Assembly (NCBI RefSeq): GCF_964063325.1
Contig: NZ_OZ061315.1
Span: 3,038,001-3,102,000, forward strand
Length of the DNA: 64,000 nucleotides
Direction: 5' to 3'
Source of the DNA: Hafnia alvei
GTDB taxonomy: Bacteria; Pseudomonadota; Gammaproteobacteria; Enterobacterales; Enterobacteriaceae
Position 1 is the stretch's first letter. The number at the start of each line of letters is the position of its first letter. Positions 53,319 to 62,006 of this stretch are shown piece by piece. Under the pieces are notes generated by a model. The model made no database searches, was not told the DNA's origin, and saw only the letters and a program-made list of their open reading frames with translations. The position numbers and the translations under genes are program-made.

Positions 53319-54713
53319 TTATCTTTTCAGACTTTCCCCTTTGCTGGCAATCACCTCAGAATACCAATAGAAGCTATCTTTGCGCCTGCGGGTAAGCGTT
53401 CCTTCACCGTGATCGTCTCGATCGACGTAAATAAATCCGTAGCGTTTTGACATTTCGGCCTTCGACGCGCTGACAATATCAATCGGGCCCCAACTGGTAT
53501 ACCCCATCACCTCAACGCCATCGTCGATAGCTTCCGCGACCTGAACCAGATGATCGTTAAGATAGCTAATTCGGTAATCATCATGAATCGCGCCATCTGC
53601 GGAAATTTTATCTTTCGCGCCCAGTCCATTCTCAACAATAAACAGGGGTTTTTGATATCTATCCCACAGCATATTCAACAAAATCCGCAGGCCAGTCGGA
53701 TCTATTTGCCAGCCCCACTCTGAACTTGGTAAATGTGGATTCGGCACCATATCCAAAATATTACCGCGGGATTTACGATTTAATTCTTCATCCGCAGTGA
53801 CACATCCCGTCATGTAATAGCTGAAAGAAATAAAATCGATAGTCGTTTTTAACGCCAGACGATCCTCAGGGGTGATTTCAAGCGTAATATTATTTTCACG
53901 GAAATAACGCAGCATATAGCCGGGATATTCCCCACGGCATTGTACGTCGCCAAAGAATAACCAAGTCCGGTTTTGCTGGAGCGTTTCCCATACGTCCTGC
54001 GGCTGGCACGATAGTGGATACATTAAACCGCCCAGTAACATATTACCTATCTTGGCATCGGGGATAATCTCATGACAGGCTTTCACCGCTTTAGCACTGG
54101 CCACTAATTGATGATGGATAGCCTGATATATTTCTGCTTTGCTGCTGCCGGCGGGTAACCCAACGCCGGTTAAAGGCGCATGCAGCGACATATTGATCTC
54201 ATTAAACGTGAGCCAATATTTAACCTTGTGCTGATAGCGCTGGAATACGGTACGCGCATAATGCTCAAAAAAGCCAATTGTTTTCCTGTTTCCCCAGCCG
54301 CCATGCTTTTTAACTAATTCCCACGGCATTTCATAATGAGAAAGTGTCACTACCGGTTGAATACCGTATTTAGCCATTTCGTCAAACAAACTGTCATAAA
54401 AGGCTAAACCCGCTTCATTAGGCTGATCCTCATCGCCATGTGGGAAAATACGCGTCCAAGCAATAGAAGTTCGTAAACATTTGAATCCCATTTCTGCAAA
54501 TAGCGCGATGTCTTGTGGGTATTGGTGATAAAAATCAATTGCGACGTCTTTGATACCAAAGTCACCCTCACGACGCTCCATCACATCACCAAAAATACCC
54601 TGTGGCTGAACGTCTGAGGTTGATAAGCCTTTGCCTCCCTCACGATACGCGCCCTCAACCTGATTAGCGGCTACCGCGCCTCCCCAAAGAAAATCCTGCG
54701 GAAAAAGTTTCAT
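53319..54713 (-). CDS. bglB: 6-Phospho-beta-glucosidase BglB
   Basis: The 464-residue cytoplasmic GH1 enzyme cleaves phosphorylated beta-glucosides brought in by BglF. The N-terminal FLWGGAVAANQVEGAYREGG is diagnostic; the acid/base glutamate lies in LTFNEIN and the nucleophile in FIVENGLG; the phosphate-recognising KRYGFIYVDRDD segment is present. It starts three bases after the bglF stop. Confidence 0.95.
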   Translation of the reverse strand: MKLFPQDFLWGGAVAANQVEGAYREGGKGLSTSDVQPQGIFGDVMERREGDFGIKDVAIDFYHQYPQDIALFAEMGFKCLRTSIAWTRIFPHGDEDQPNEAGLAFYDSLFDEMAKYGIQPVVTLSHYEMPWELVKKHGGWGNRKTIGFFEHYARTVFQRYQHKVKYWLTFNEINMSLHAPLTGVGLPAGSSKAEIYQAIHHQLVASAKAVKACHEIIPDAKIGNMLLGGLMYPLSCQPQDVWETLQQNRTWLFFGDVQCRGEYPGYMLRYFRENNITLEITPEDRLALKTTIDFISFSYYMTGCVTADEELNRKSRGNILDMVPNPHLPSSEWGWQIDPTGLRILLNMLWDRYQKPLFIVENGLGAKDKISADGAIHDDYRISYLNDHLVQVAEAIDDGVEVMGYTSWGPIDIVSASKAEMSKRYGFIYVDRDDHGEGTLTRRRKDSFYWYSEVIASKGESLKR

Positions 54714-54716
54714 CGG

Positions 54717-56591
54717 TTATTCCTTATGTTCACGGCTCACCACCAGCAGTGGTTCGCCTTCTTGGGTTAATGTGTGCGCCATGCACTGCACATCCAGAAA
54801 TTCGTCGCTATTACTGATAATTATCGGCGTCGTTAAATCGTAACCGGCGGCAATGATTGCCTGCCGATCGAACTCGATAAGCAAATCACCGGCCTGAACT
54901 TTGTCACCTGCTTTTACATGTGCGGTAAAATGCAGCCCGTCCAGCTTCACGGTATCAATGCCAATGTGGATCAGCAGCTCAATCCCCTGCTCGCTGAGGA
55001 TGCCAATGGCATGTTTAGTTTGGAATAGGGACGCTATTTCCCCCGCAAAAGGCGCTACCACGCGCCCAAGCTCAGGCACAATCGCCGCGCCGCGCCCGAG
55101 CAAACCACTGGCAAAAGTACTATCACTCACGTTTTCTAGCGCCAGTACCGTGCCAGTCATCGGCGACAGCACGGTATTTTCATCGACAGTCCAGCGCTTA
55201 GCGCCAGACTTTACTTCCGGCTTCGCCTGCTCTTTAGGTAGGCCGAAAAAAACGGTGCCCACCGCGGCGATAATCAACGCCAGTAATGACCCTGTAATGG
55301 CGCCCCATACGCTCAGATCCACGCCTGCGGGAGGAATAATTTGAGCAAAAGTAAAGACGCTCACTAAGCCAAAGGAGTAGGAGGCCGTTTGGCTATAGCC
55401 AACTATCGCGCCGCCAATGGCTCCGGCCACACAGCCAAAAATAAACGGACGTCGACGCGGAAGCGTTACGCCATATACCGCAGGCTCAGTGATGCCAAAA
55501 ATCCCCGCAGTGGCAGCAGAACCGGCCATCACTTTCAGCTTGGCGTCCCGAGTGCGCAGGAAAACACCTAACGCCGCACCGACTTGGCCTAAGACTGCGG
55601 GTAGCAACAACGGTGACAAGGTGTCATGCCCAAGCACGCTAAAGTTGTTAATCATCAAGGGGATGAGTCCCCAGTGCAGTCCAAAAATCACGCAGACCTG
55701 CCAAATCCCCCCCATCACTGCGCCCGCGAGCCAAGGTGCGAACACATAAATCGCTTGATACCCCATGGCCAGCATTTGACTTAGCCACGTTGCTACGGGG
55801 CCAATCAGCAAGAACGTTAATGGAACCGTGATCGCCAAACACAACAACGGCGTGAGAAAGTTTTTCACCGCGGAAGGCATGTGGGCATTCAGGCGTTTTT
55901 CTAATTGGCAGCTGACCCACGCAGCAAAAATGATGGGAATAACCGACGAACTGTAGTTGATAAAGGTAATAGGAATGCCGAGGAAATAAGCGTCAGAACT
56001 ACCGGCGAGTGAAGCATTAAACCCCTGCATCATCAGCGGATGCGTTAATGCGCCACCAATGGCCATGGTTAAAAACGGACTGCCACCAAATTTTTTCCCA
56101 GCGGTATATCCCAGAACCAGCGGGAAGAAATAGAACAGAGCATCACTGGCAGCAAACCAGATTTGGTAGGTTCCTCCCATGACGGATAGCCAGCCACAGG
56201 CCGCGGCTAGCGCCAATAATCCCTTTAAAATACCGGAAGCAGCCATCACGCCTAAAAAGGGGGTAAAAATGCCGGATACAACATCAATAAAGCGACCAAG
56301 TAGCCCCGACTTTTCACCACCGTCAGCGCTTGGCGCATCGTCACTGAGCTCCGCGGTTTTTCTTACTGCGTGATACACATCCCCCACGTGGTTACCGATC
56401 ACCACCTGAAACTGCCCACCGCTTTCCACCACCATAATGATGCCAGAATGCTCTTTTAGTTTTTCAGCCTGTGCTTTACCGCTATCTTTCAATTTAAAGC
56501 GTAGCCGCGTGGCGCAATGCACTAGGCTGGCGATATTCTCTTTACCGCCAACACCCGCCACAATATCTGCCGCTAATGTTTGATGATTCAT
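54717..56591 (-). CDS. bglF: Beta-glucoside PTS permease EIIBCA (BglF)
   Basis: The 624-residue protein transports and phosphorylates beta-glucosides. Its domains run EIIB (about 1-85, cysteine in VHCATRLRFKL), EIIC (about 100-450) and EIIA (about 475-624, histidine in IELLIHIGIDTVKL), the order of the glucose-glucoside family. In E. coli BglF also phosphorylates and inactivates BglG. I chose ATG 56591 (MNHQTLA), with GGGAG upstream; an in-frame start eight codons earlier lacks support. A RAT/terminator precedes the gene. Confidence 0.94.
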   Translation of the reverse strand: MNHQTLAADIVAGVGGKENIASLVHCATRLRFKLKDSGKAQAEKLKEHSGIIMVVESGGQFQVVIGNHVGDVYHAVRKTAELSDDAPSADGGEKSGLLGRFIDVVSGIFTPFLGVMAASGILKGLLALAAACGWLSVMGGTYQIWFAASDALFYFFPLVLGYTAGKKFGGSPFLTMAIGGALTHPLMMQGFNASLAGSSDAYFLGIPITFINYSSSVIPIIFAAWVSCQLEKRLNAHMPSAVKNFLTPLLCLAITVPLTFLLIGPVATWLSQMLAMGYQAIYVFAPWLAGAVMGGIWQVCVIFGLHWGLIPLMINNFSVLGHDTLSPLLLPAVLGQVGAALGVFLRTRDAKLKVMAGSAATAGIFGITEPAVYGVTLPRRRPFIFGCVAGAIGGAIVGYSQTASYSFGLVSVFTFAQIIPPAGVDLSVWGAITGSLLALIIAAVGTVFFGLPKEQAKPEVKSGAKRWTVDENTVLSPMTGTVLALENVSDSTFASGLLGRGAAIVPELGRVVAPFAGEIASLFQTKHAIGILSEQGIELLIHIGIDTVKLDGLHFTAHVKAGDKVQAGDLLIEFDRQAIIAAGYDLTTPIIISNSDEFLDVQCMAHTLTQEGEPLLVVSREHKE

Positions 56592-56641
56592 TCCCTCTCC
56601 CTCTACGCCTGCCACCGTCTACAGCTGCAGAAATCTGATAT

Positions 56642-56715
56642 AAAAAAACCTGACCCTTCGCCTAAATAAATCAGGAGAAGCGATCAGGTTTTGCCCGCCG
56701 AAGCAGTAACAATCC
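56642..56715 (-). terminator. RAT antiterminator site and terminator between bglG and bglF
   Basis: On the minus strand the ribonucleic antiterminator GGATTGTTACTG...GGGCAAAA (56715-56689) overlaps a terminator: AAAACCTGATCG at 56693-56682 pairs with GGTCAGGTTTT ending in a T-run (to 56642). The overlap makes the two folds mutually exclusive, as in E. coli bgl. The RAT loop varies (CTTCGGC). Confidence 0.9.
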
Positions 56716-56750
56716 TTTAGTTCATGCCAACATCTGGCACGATGAGATTT

Positions 56751-57599
56751 TTAACGCGTTGTCGCGCTTGGACACTCTTTGCGAACTCTTTCTATATGAA
56801 TAGACAAGAACATAATCTCTTCATTACTCAGATCGCGTTGATACTGTGCCTTTAAATGCCGACCAATTTTTTCAGCACAACGCCATGCCAGCGGGTAGTT
56901 ATCCTTTACCGCCGAGTGCAGCGTTATATCGTCATCAGGCACCACCTTTCTTCCTAGCATGCGCTGAGCAAAAAACTTAAGGTGCGTGACAAAGCGCTGA
57001 TAGCTTAAGGTTTCTTCGTCGTATTCCAGCGAAAGTTGGTATTTCACAATATGCAGGATTTCTTGCATCACCTGCGTAATATGCATGACCTCAGGCATTT
57101 CGCTATTGAGCTGGGCATTAACCAGATGCAGGGCAATAAATCCTGCTTCATCATCCAATAATCGCACCCCTAAGCGGCGATCAATCAGCTCAATGGCCTC
57201 CTGTCCGATGGCATATTCTTTCGGATACAGACGCCGCGTCTCCCACAGTAAAACGTTGCGAATGGCCAACCCCTTCTGCTGCCGCTCAATCGCAAAATGG
57301 CAATGATCGGTCAGAGAGATATACAGGCTATCTTGTAGTTTACCGAGCCGCGCTTTTGCCGCGTTAATAATCAGATCGCAGGTGGTCATCACCTCGAGTG
57401 GAATATGGCTCAAAAGCTCGCTCAAGCGCGTGATGAGTTCATCACTTTGCAGCGCAAACACTTTCTCAATTTTAGCCTCGTCCACCGCATCACCGGAACG
57501 TTTCTGAAATGCCAAGCCGCGTCCCATCACCACCTGCTCACGCTGATGTTCATCAACCACGACCACCACATTGTTATTCAGTATTTTGGCGATTTTCAC
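56751..57599 (-). CDS. bglG: BglG/LicT-family transcriptional antiterminator
   Basis: The 282-residue regulator has an N-terminal RNA-binding CAT domain (MKIAKILNNNVVVVVD...VVMGRGLAFQKRSGD) and two PRD domains (about 65-170 and 171-280) with phosphorylatable histidines. Unphosphorylated dimers bind RAT sequences and prevent termination. Three RATs are found in this locus, before the porin, before bglG itself and before bglF. Confidence 0.95.
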   Translation of the reverse strand: MKIAKILNNNVVVVVDEHQREQVVMGRGLAFQKRSGDAVDEAKIEKVFALQSDELITRLSELLSHIPLEVMTTCDLIINAAKARLGKLQDSLYISLTDHCHFAIERQQKGLAIRNVLLWETRRLYPKEYAIGQEAIELIDRRLGVRLLDDEAGFIALHLVNAQLNSEMPEVMHITQVMQEILHIVKYQLSLEYDEETLSYQRFVTHLKFFAQRMLGRKVVPDDDITLHSAVKDNYPLAWRCAEKIGRHLKAQYQRDLSNEEIMFLSIHIERVRKECPSATTR

Positions 57600-57625
57600 G
57601 GACTAACCTTTTTAGACTCCAGAAA

Positions 57626-57691
57626 CAAAAAAACCTGACCGCTGACAAATGTCAGTTGATCAGGTTTTGCCTGCTTACGCAGTAACAATCC
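57626..57691 (-). terminator. RAT antiterminator site and terminator upstream of bglG
   Basis: On the minus strand the RAT GGATTGTTACTG-CGTAA-GCAGGCAAAA (57691-57665) overlaps the terminator whose arms are AAAACCTGA and TCAGGTTTTTTTG, enclosing an inner CTGAC/GTCAG hairpin. The RAT is nearly identical in its fixed positions to the E. coli bgl sequence. It lies between the SurE-like gene and bglG. Confidence 0.93.
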
Positions 57692-57777
57692 ATTGATGAC
57701 TCTATCAGTTTTAAACTTTGCCTCAACGGGCATATGGCTAAAACGTGATAGCGATCGCCCGCAAACTGACGTTTTAG

Positions 57778-58671
57778 CTAAGGATGTTGCAGTTCAGGTT
57801 TATTTAGCAATTGCTGATATTCAGACTCTAACTGCGGCGCATTCCAGTCACCGTCAATGACGGTATAGGTGATATAGCCCTTGTTAAGCCAGCCGGTATC
57901 GGTATCCGCCTGCGAGGGCGTTAATACGTCTTTGTTCATAATTTGCTGTGCTTTACCATCCGGTAACAGCTGGTAGTGATGTTGTGCTTTGGGATGCTGC
58001 TCATTAATGACGTATTTCACACCGGCTATTTTATCTTTTGCTAAAGGCGGATAGTTGATGCTTAAGCCTGAACCTTTCGGCAATAGAGACTGTCCAGGCT
58101 GCCAACTTTTCCCTAGTTCATCGACAACTTGAACCACATAATCTACCGCCTGCGGCCAATAAAGCTTGGTGCTCGGCCAACCCGCTTTCATTTCTTTTTC
58201 AGTCAATACATAGCCGATACTGGCGGCTATGGCAGGATAACCATAGCGAACGGCGCGCGCTGCGGCAGATACCGTGCCGGAATTCAACTGAGCAACGCCA
58301 GTATTTGGACCATCGTTCACCCCAGAGATAACAAGATCGGGCGGCGTGTCTTGCATAACCCCCAGCACAGCAAAATCAAGCGAATCAGCAGGCGTTCCAG
58401 GGAAGCAGTACTGTTTATCGCTTATTTTTTTTACATCGAAAATCTTGTTCGGTTTAAACGTAATCGCAGAACCGATGCCGCTTTGATTGGTCGCTGGCGC
58501 AACCAGCCATACGTCATAACCTTTTGCGGCTAGCTTCGTTTGTAACGACGTGGTGCCATAGGATTCACAGCCATCGTCGTTAACGATCAAAATGCGCATA
58601 GGGCGATCGGCAGCCTGTGCTACCAGCGCGGTAGAAGCTAATAAAGCAGCGGTAATCAGTTGTTTTTTCAT
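57778..58671 (-). CDS. Secreted SurE-like phosphatase within the bgl operon
   Basis: The 297-residue protein has a signal peptide (MKKQLITAALLASTALVAQA) followed by the SurE motifs MRILIVNDDGCESYGT, APATNQSGIGSAIT, FPGTPADSLDFAVLG, DLVISGVNDGPNTG and SGTVSAAARAVRYG. A periplasmic nucleotidase or acid phosphatase is inferred. The start at 58671 is preferred; the open frame runs nine codons earlier to the porin stop. It lies 26 bases after the porin and before the bglG RAT, so it should be expressed only when the first RAT is antiterminated. The link of a phosphatase to beta-glucoside use is unexplained. Confidence 0.87.
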   Translation of the reverse strand: MKKQLITAALLASTALVAQAADRPMRILIVNDDGCESYGTTSLQTKLAAKGYDVWLVAPATNQSGIGSAITFKPNKIFDVKKISDKQYCFPGTPADSLDFAVLGVMQDTPPDLVISGVNDGPNTGVAQLNSGTVSAAARAVRYGYPAIAASIGYVLTEKEMKAGWPSTKLYWPQAVDYVVQVVDELGKSWQPGQSLLPKGSGLSINYPPLAKDKIAGVKYVINEQHPKAQHHYQLLPDGKAQQIMNKDVLTPSQADTDTGWLNKGYITYTVIDGDWNAPQLESEYQQLLNKPELQHP

Positions 58672-58697
58672 CGTGTTATTCCTAATCAGTGAAACCA

Positions 58698-60017
58698 TTA
58701 AAACAAACCAAATTTGTACTCAACGCGAACCGCAGCCCCTACACCTTTCGCACGGTGGAAACTATCACCATCATCGGTTATTGATGGGTTACTTTTGCTA
58801 TCGAGTTTCCATGTGTAGGCAGGGCCAAAGCCCGCAAAAATATTGAGGCCAGCGATACGCTGTGGGGACCATGAGAAGAACCCGCCATACTCCCACTCTT
58901 TTAACGAAACCCCTTTATACTCAATACCATAACCATAGTTTCCATATAACCCCACCAACAGTTCGGGTGAAACCTGATACTGGCTATAGACATAAAGCAT
59001 CTGCTCGCCATCGTTAACGTAGTCATTCCCCTCGCCGTCGGCTGGGCTATTGAACGTGCCACGGGTGTTTTTCCCCATATGCCAATAGAAATAACCCAGT
59101 CCATCTTTTAAATGTGCCTTTGTTTTTGACCAGCCAACGCCGAATTCCGCAGCCGCTTTTTGATAACCAATAAGGCCAAAATAGTGCTCGGCATCATGTT
59201 CAAAGGCTTTAGTTCCTTCCCATTCACTCAGGCCACGGTTGTAATACACCACGCCGCGCGTCAGAAAGCGGGAGTCTTCGGAGAGCGGCCAAAACCAACT
59301 TCCTTCAATGCCTTGTCGCAGCAAATAATCTTTACTATCACCGGCCAAATAGGTGAAACCTTTGCCCTTTTCTGGCTTCCAGCTAATATCACCCGATGCG
59401 ATATAGTCGATTTTCTTATCGCTTTTCAGCGTGTAAAAATGACGTTTTTCCGGCTCATCACGCTCTGAAAAACGATTCACTAACGCCGCTTTTATTTGCA
59501 CCTGATCAAAGCCAATCTCAGTGCTGAGGCCTTCCCAAGTACTGGGGACTGCACGGCTGGTATTAGTGGTAATGGTCCCGAATTTATTCAATTTTCGCCA
59601 GCCGCCATACACATTCATAAAACGTTTTTGTTCGCCAAACTTCGCCTTAGCAAAAAGCTGGCCGACCTTATTAAAACCTTCAGCATGCCCATTGTTATCA
59701 CGCAGCAAATCACGGCCGTAGAAATCCTTATTGGCGTACAGTTTGCTCACGCCATACCACGAAGCATCAAATCCCACGGTGTCTTGATACCAGCCACTGC
59801 TGTAATCTAAATGTATCGCCTGCGCCCAAGCGTTTTGGTCGCCAACATCGAAATCTGCACGCTGGTCTGTGGTGTTTAACATCCATATATTTCTCAACGT
59901 GAGATCTAAATGGCTATCCTCAAACAATCCGCCGCTTGAAATATCCATCGCATTGGCATGAGTAAAAATCCCAGTGGTTATTAAAAGTAACGTTATTTTT
60001 ATATTGCTGTGTCTCAT
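58698..60017 (-). CDS. OprD/ChiP-family outer membrane porin
   Basis: The 439-residue precursor has a signal peptide (MRHSNIKITLLLITTGIFTHANA), then GGLFEDSHLDLTLRNIWMLN and AWAQAIHLDYSSGWYQDTVGFD, typical of OprD-like substrate-specific porins, ending in the outer-membrane signature EYKFGLF. I use ATG 60017 with AGGA eight bases upstream. It heads the bgl locus behind its own RAT/terminator, so it probably admits beta-glucosides. It is not LamB-like as BglH is in E. coli. Confidence 0.88.
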   Translation of the reverse strand: MRHSNIKITLLLITTGIFTHANAMDISSGGLFEDSHLDLTLRNIWMLNTTDQRADFDVGDQNAWAQAIHLDYSSGWYQDTVGFDASWYGVSKLYANKDFYGRDLLRDNNGHAEGFNKVGQLFAKAKFGEQKRFMNVYGGWRKLNKFGTITTNTSRAVPSTWEGLSTEIGFDQVQIKAALVNRFSERDEPEKRHFYTLKSDKKIDYIASGDISWKPEKGKGFTYLAGDSKDYLLRQGIEGSWFWPLSEDSRFLTRGVVYYNRGLSEWEGTKAFEHDAEHYFGLIGYQKAAAEFGVGWSKTKAHLKDGLGYFYWHMGKNTRGTFNSPADGEGNDYVNDGEQMLYVYSQYQVSPELLVGLYGNYGYGIEYKGVSLKEWEYGGFFSWSPQRIAGLNIFAGFGPAYTWKLDSKSNPSITDDGDSFHRAKGVGAAVRVEYKFGLF

Positions 60018-60186
60018 CTTATATTTCCTGCCTTTCCTTGAATAAATTCGGCACTGATTTTTAGACAAAAGATCCCCGAGAGCAGAATAAGCAGCTCAAA
60101 ATAGAACCTGATGAATTAATGCTAAATAATGAGAATGTGATAAGCCCTGTTTAATATCCTTTATTAAAACCAACAAAATAGAGGCA

Positions 60187-60267
60187 AAAAAAAACCTAAG
60201 CTTCCGTTTGCTGGCTAATGCCATACATTCAGAAGCTTAGGTTTTGCCTGCTACTCAGTAACAACCC
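60187..60267 (-). terminator. RAT antiterminator site and terminator upstream of the porin
   Basis: On the minus strand GGGTTGTTACTGAGTAGCAGGCAAAACC (positions 60267-60240, written here as the RAT with two fixed blocks TTGTTACTG and GCAGGCAAAA) overlaps a terminator with arms AAACCTAAGCTTCTG and GGAAGCTTAGGTTT followed by a long T-run. This gives the BglG protein a third target, at the front of the locus. Confidence 0.92.
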
Positions 60268-60347
60268 TAAACATTTTTCTAGCTGAAAAACACGTTACCA
60301 CGGTACTTTTCGAAACTAAACCCTTTCAGCAGTAAATAAGACTATTT

Positions 60348-60363
60348 TGTGATACGGCTAACA
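60348..60363. promoter_or_regulatory. Candidate CRP site for the bgl locus promoter
   Basis: TGTGATACGGCTAACA matches TGTGA-N6-TCACA at nine of ten positions. It lies between the nuoN terminator and the first RAT, where the bgl locus promoter must be. Catabolite activation is known for the E. coli bgl operon. The rest of 60268-60467 is AT-rich with no gene. Confidence 0.5.
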
Positions 60364-60467
60364 AACCTTTTAATGTATTTTCTAATTTATCATCCGCTCA
60401 TTTAGCACTAATCAACAAATTATCACTCTACTAATTCAGTGAAACTATTCTTTAATACCGTATATGC

Positions 60468-60501
60468 AAAAAGCCCTATTAGCGTTAACTAATAGGGCTT
60501 T
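60468..60501 (-). terminator. nuo operon terminator
   Basis: AAAGCCCTATTAG pairs with CTAATAGGGCTTT (13 bp, loop of six) and on the minus strand is followed by further T residues. It lies 27 bases beyond the nuoN stop and ends the nuo operon. Confidence 0.92.
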
Positions 60502-60527
60502 AAATGACTATGACCTTATCGATTCAA

Positions 60528-62000
60528 TTAAAGAATCGGCTGTGCCATCTGCACCAGAGAAATCAGCGGCTGAGGGAAGATACCCAGCAGAACCACTAAG
60601 ATCCCTGAAATCAGCACCACAACGCCACCGGCAGTCAGTGCCCAGTTATTTGGCGTATCACGCACCAGCGTTTCAGGTGCATGTAGGTACATACTCACGG
60701 CAACGCGCAGGTAGTAGTACAAACCAATCGCACTACCCACCACAACCGCACCGGTCAACCACCACAGATGAGCCTGAACACCCACGGTAACGATATAGAA
60801 TTTACCGATGAAGCCCAGCGTCATTGGGATGCCTGCCAGAGACAGCATAGACACCGTCATCACCGCAGACAGAATTGGCTTATGCCAGAACAGACCACGA
60901 TAGGAGAACAGGGATTCTGCGTCAGGACCGCTGTATGGGCTAGACATCAGGCTAACCACACCGAAGGAGGCAAGGCTTGCAAACAGATAGCCAGCCAGAT
61001 ACACGCCAACGGCTTCAGCAGAAATCTGCTGACTCTGCACCGCAATCAGTGCCACCAGCAGATAACCTAAATGAGACACCGAAGAGTAACCCAGCAGACG
61101 CTTGATGTTGCTCTGCGTGATCGCCATCAGGTTACCAAACAGGATGGAGCAGAATGCGATGATGCCCAGAACCAAACGTACCGTTTCGCTGTTGGTGACC
61201 GGCGCATACATAAACAGACGCATCAGCACCGCAAAGATGGCAATCTTGCTGGCGGTGGCCAAGAAGGTTGAAACCGGTGCAGGAGCGCCTTGGTACACGT
61301 CTGGCGTCCACAGCTGGAACGGAACCAGTGAAAGCTTGAAGCCAAAGCCAACCAGCATCATGCCCAAACCCGCTAACAGCAGTGGTTCATGCAGCATGCT
61401 ATCGCTCATGCTTTTGCCGAGGCCGGCAAACGACAGGTCGCCAGACTCAGCATACAGCAGCGCCATACCGAACAGCAGGAACGATGACGCCGCCGCTGAC
61501 AGAATGGTGTACTTGATAGCGGCTTCCAGCGAACGTTTCTGACGATAGGCATAGCCAATCAGGCCAAACAGCGGCAGTGAAATCAGTTCGATACCGATGA
61601 ACAACGCAGCCAGATGGTTAGCGCAAGCCAGTACGATACCGCCCAGCGTTGCGATCAGAACCAGCAGATAGAACTCATCGCGGTTATCTGGATAGCCTTG
61701 CAGCCATGGATAGGCAAACGTGCTGGTCGCAAGACTCGACAGCAACACCAAGCCGATATACAGCATGGAGAAACTATCAACGCGAAACAGCGGCGTTACG
61801 TTTAACGAGCCATCCGTTGCAGAAAGAAGCTGCCCCACAAAATAGAGCGAAAGCAGCGCCAGGTTCAAACCGATCACTGTCACCGTTGCGTTGACGAAGT
61901 GGTTGCGTCGCCACGCAATGCACAGCATCACAACCACCACCGTCAATCCGACGATCAACAGCGGTAACAGTGCGATCAGATGTTGAGGAGTTATTGTCAT
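60528..62000 (-). CDS. nuoN: NADH-quinone oxidoreductase subunit N
   Basis: NuoN is one of the three antiporter-like proton-pumping membrane subunits of complex I. The 490-residue protein has fourteen or so helices, with NIKRLLGYSSVSHLGYLLVALIA and LSLAGIPMTLGFIGKFYI as conserved blocks. It is the last gene of the nuo operon, six bases after nuoM. Confidence 0.97.
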   Translation of the reverse strand: MTITPQHLIALLPLLIVGLTVVVVMLCIAWRRNHFVNATVTVIGLNLALLSLYFVGQLLSATDGSLNVTPLFRVDSFSMLYIGLVLLSSLATSTFAYPWLQGYPDNRDEFYLLVLIATLGGIVLACANHLAALFIGIELISLPLFGLIGYAYRQKRSLEAAIKYTILSAAASSFLLFGMALLYAESGDLSFAGLGKSMSDSMLHEPLLLAGLGMMLVGFGFKLSLVPFQLWTPDVYQGAPAPVSTFLATASKIAIFAVLMRLFMYAPVTNSETVRLVLGIIAFCSILFGNLMAITQSNIKRLLGYSSVSHLGYLLVALIAVQSQQISAEAVGVYLAGYLFASLASFGVVSLMSSPYSGPDAESLFSYRGLFWHKPILSAVMTVSMLSLAGIPMTLGFIGKFYIVTVGVQAHLWWLTGAVVVGSAIGLYYYLRVAVSMYLHAPETLVRDTPNNWALTAGGVVVLISGILVVLLGIFPQPLISLVQMAQPIL

Positions 62001-62006
62001 GGCGAA

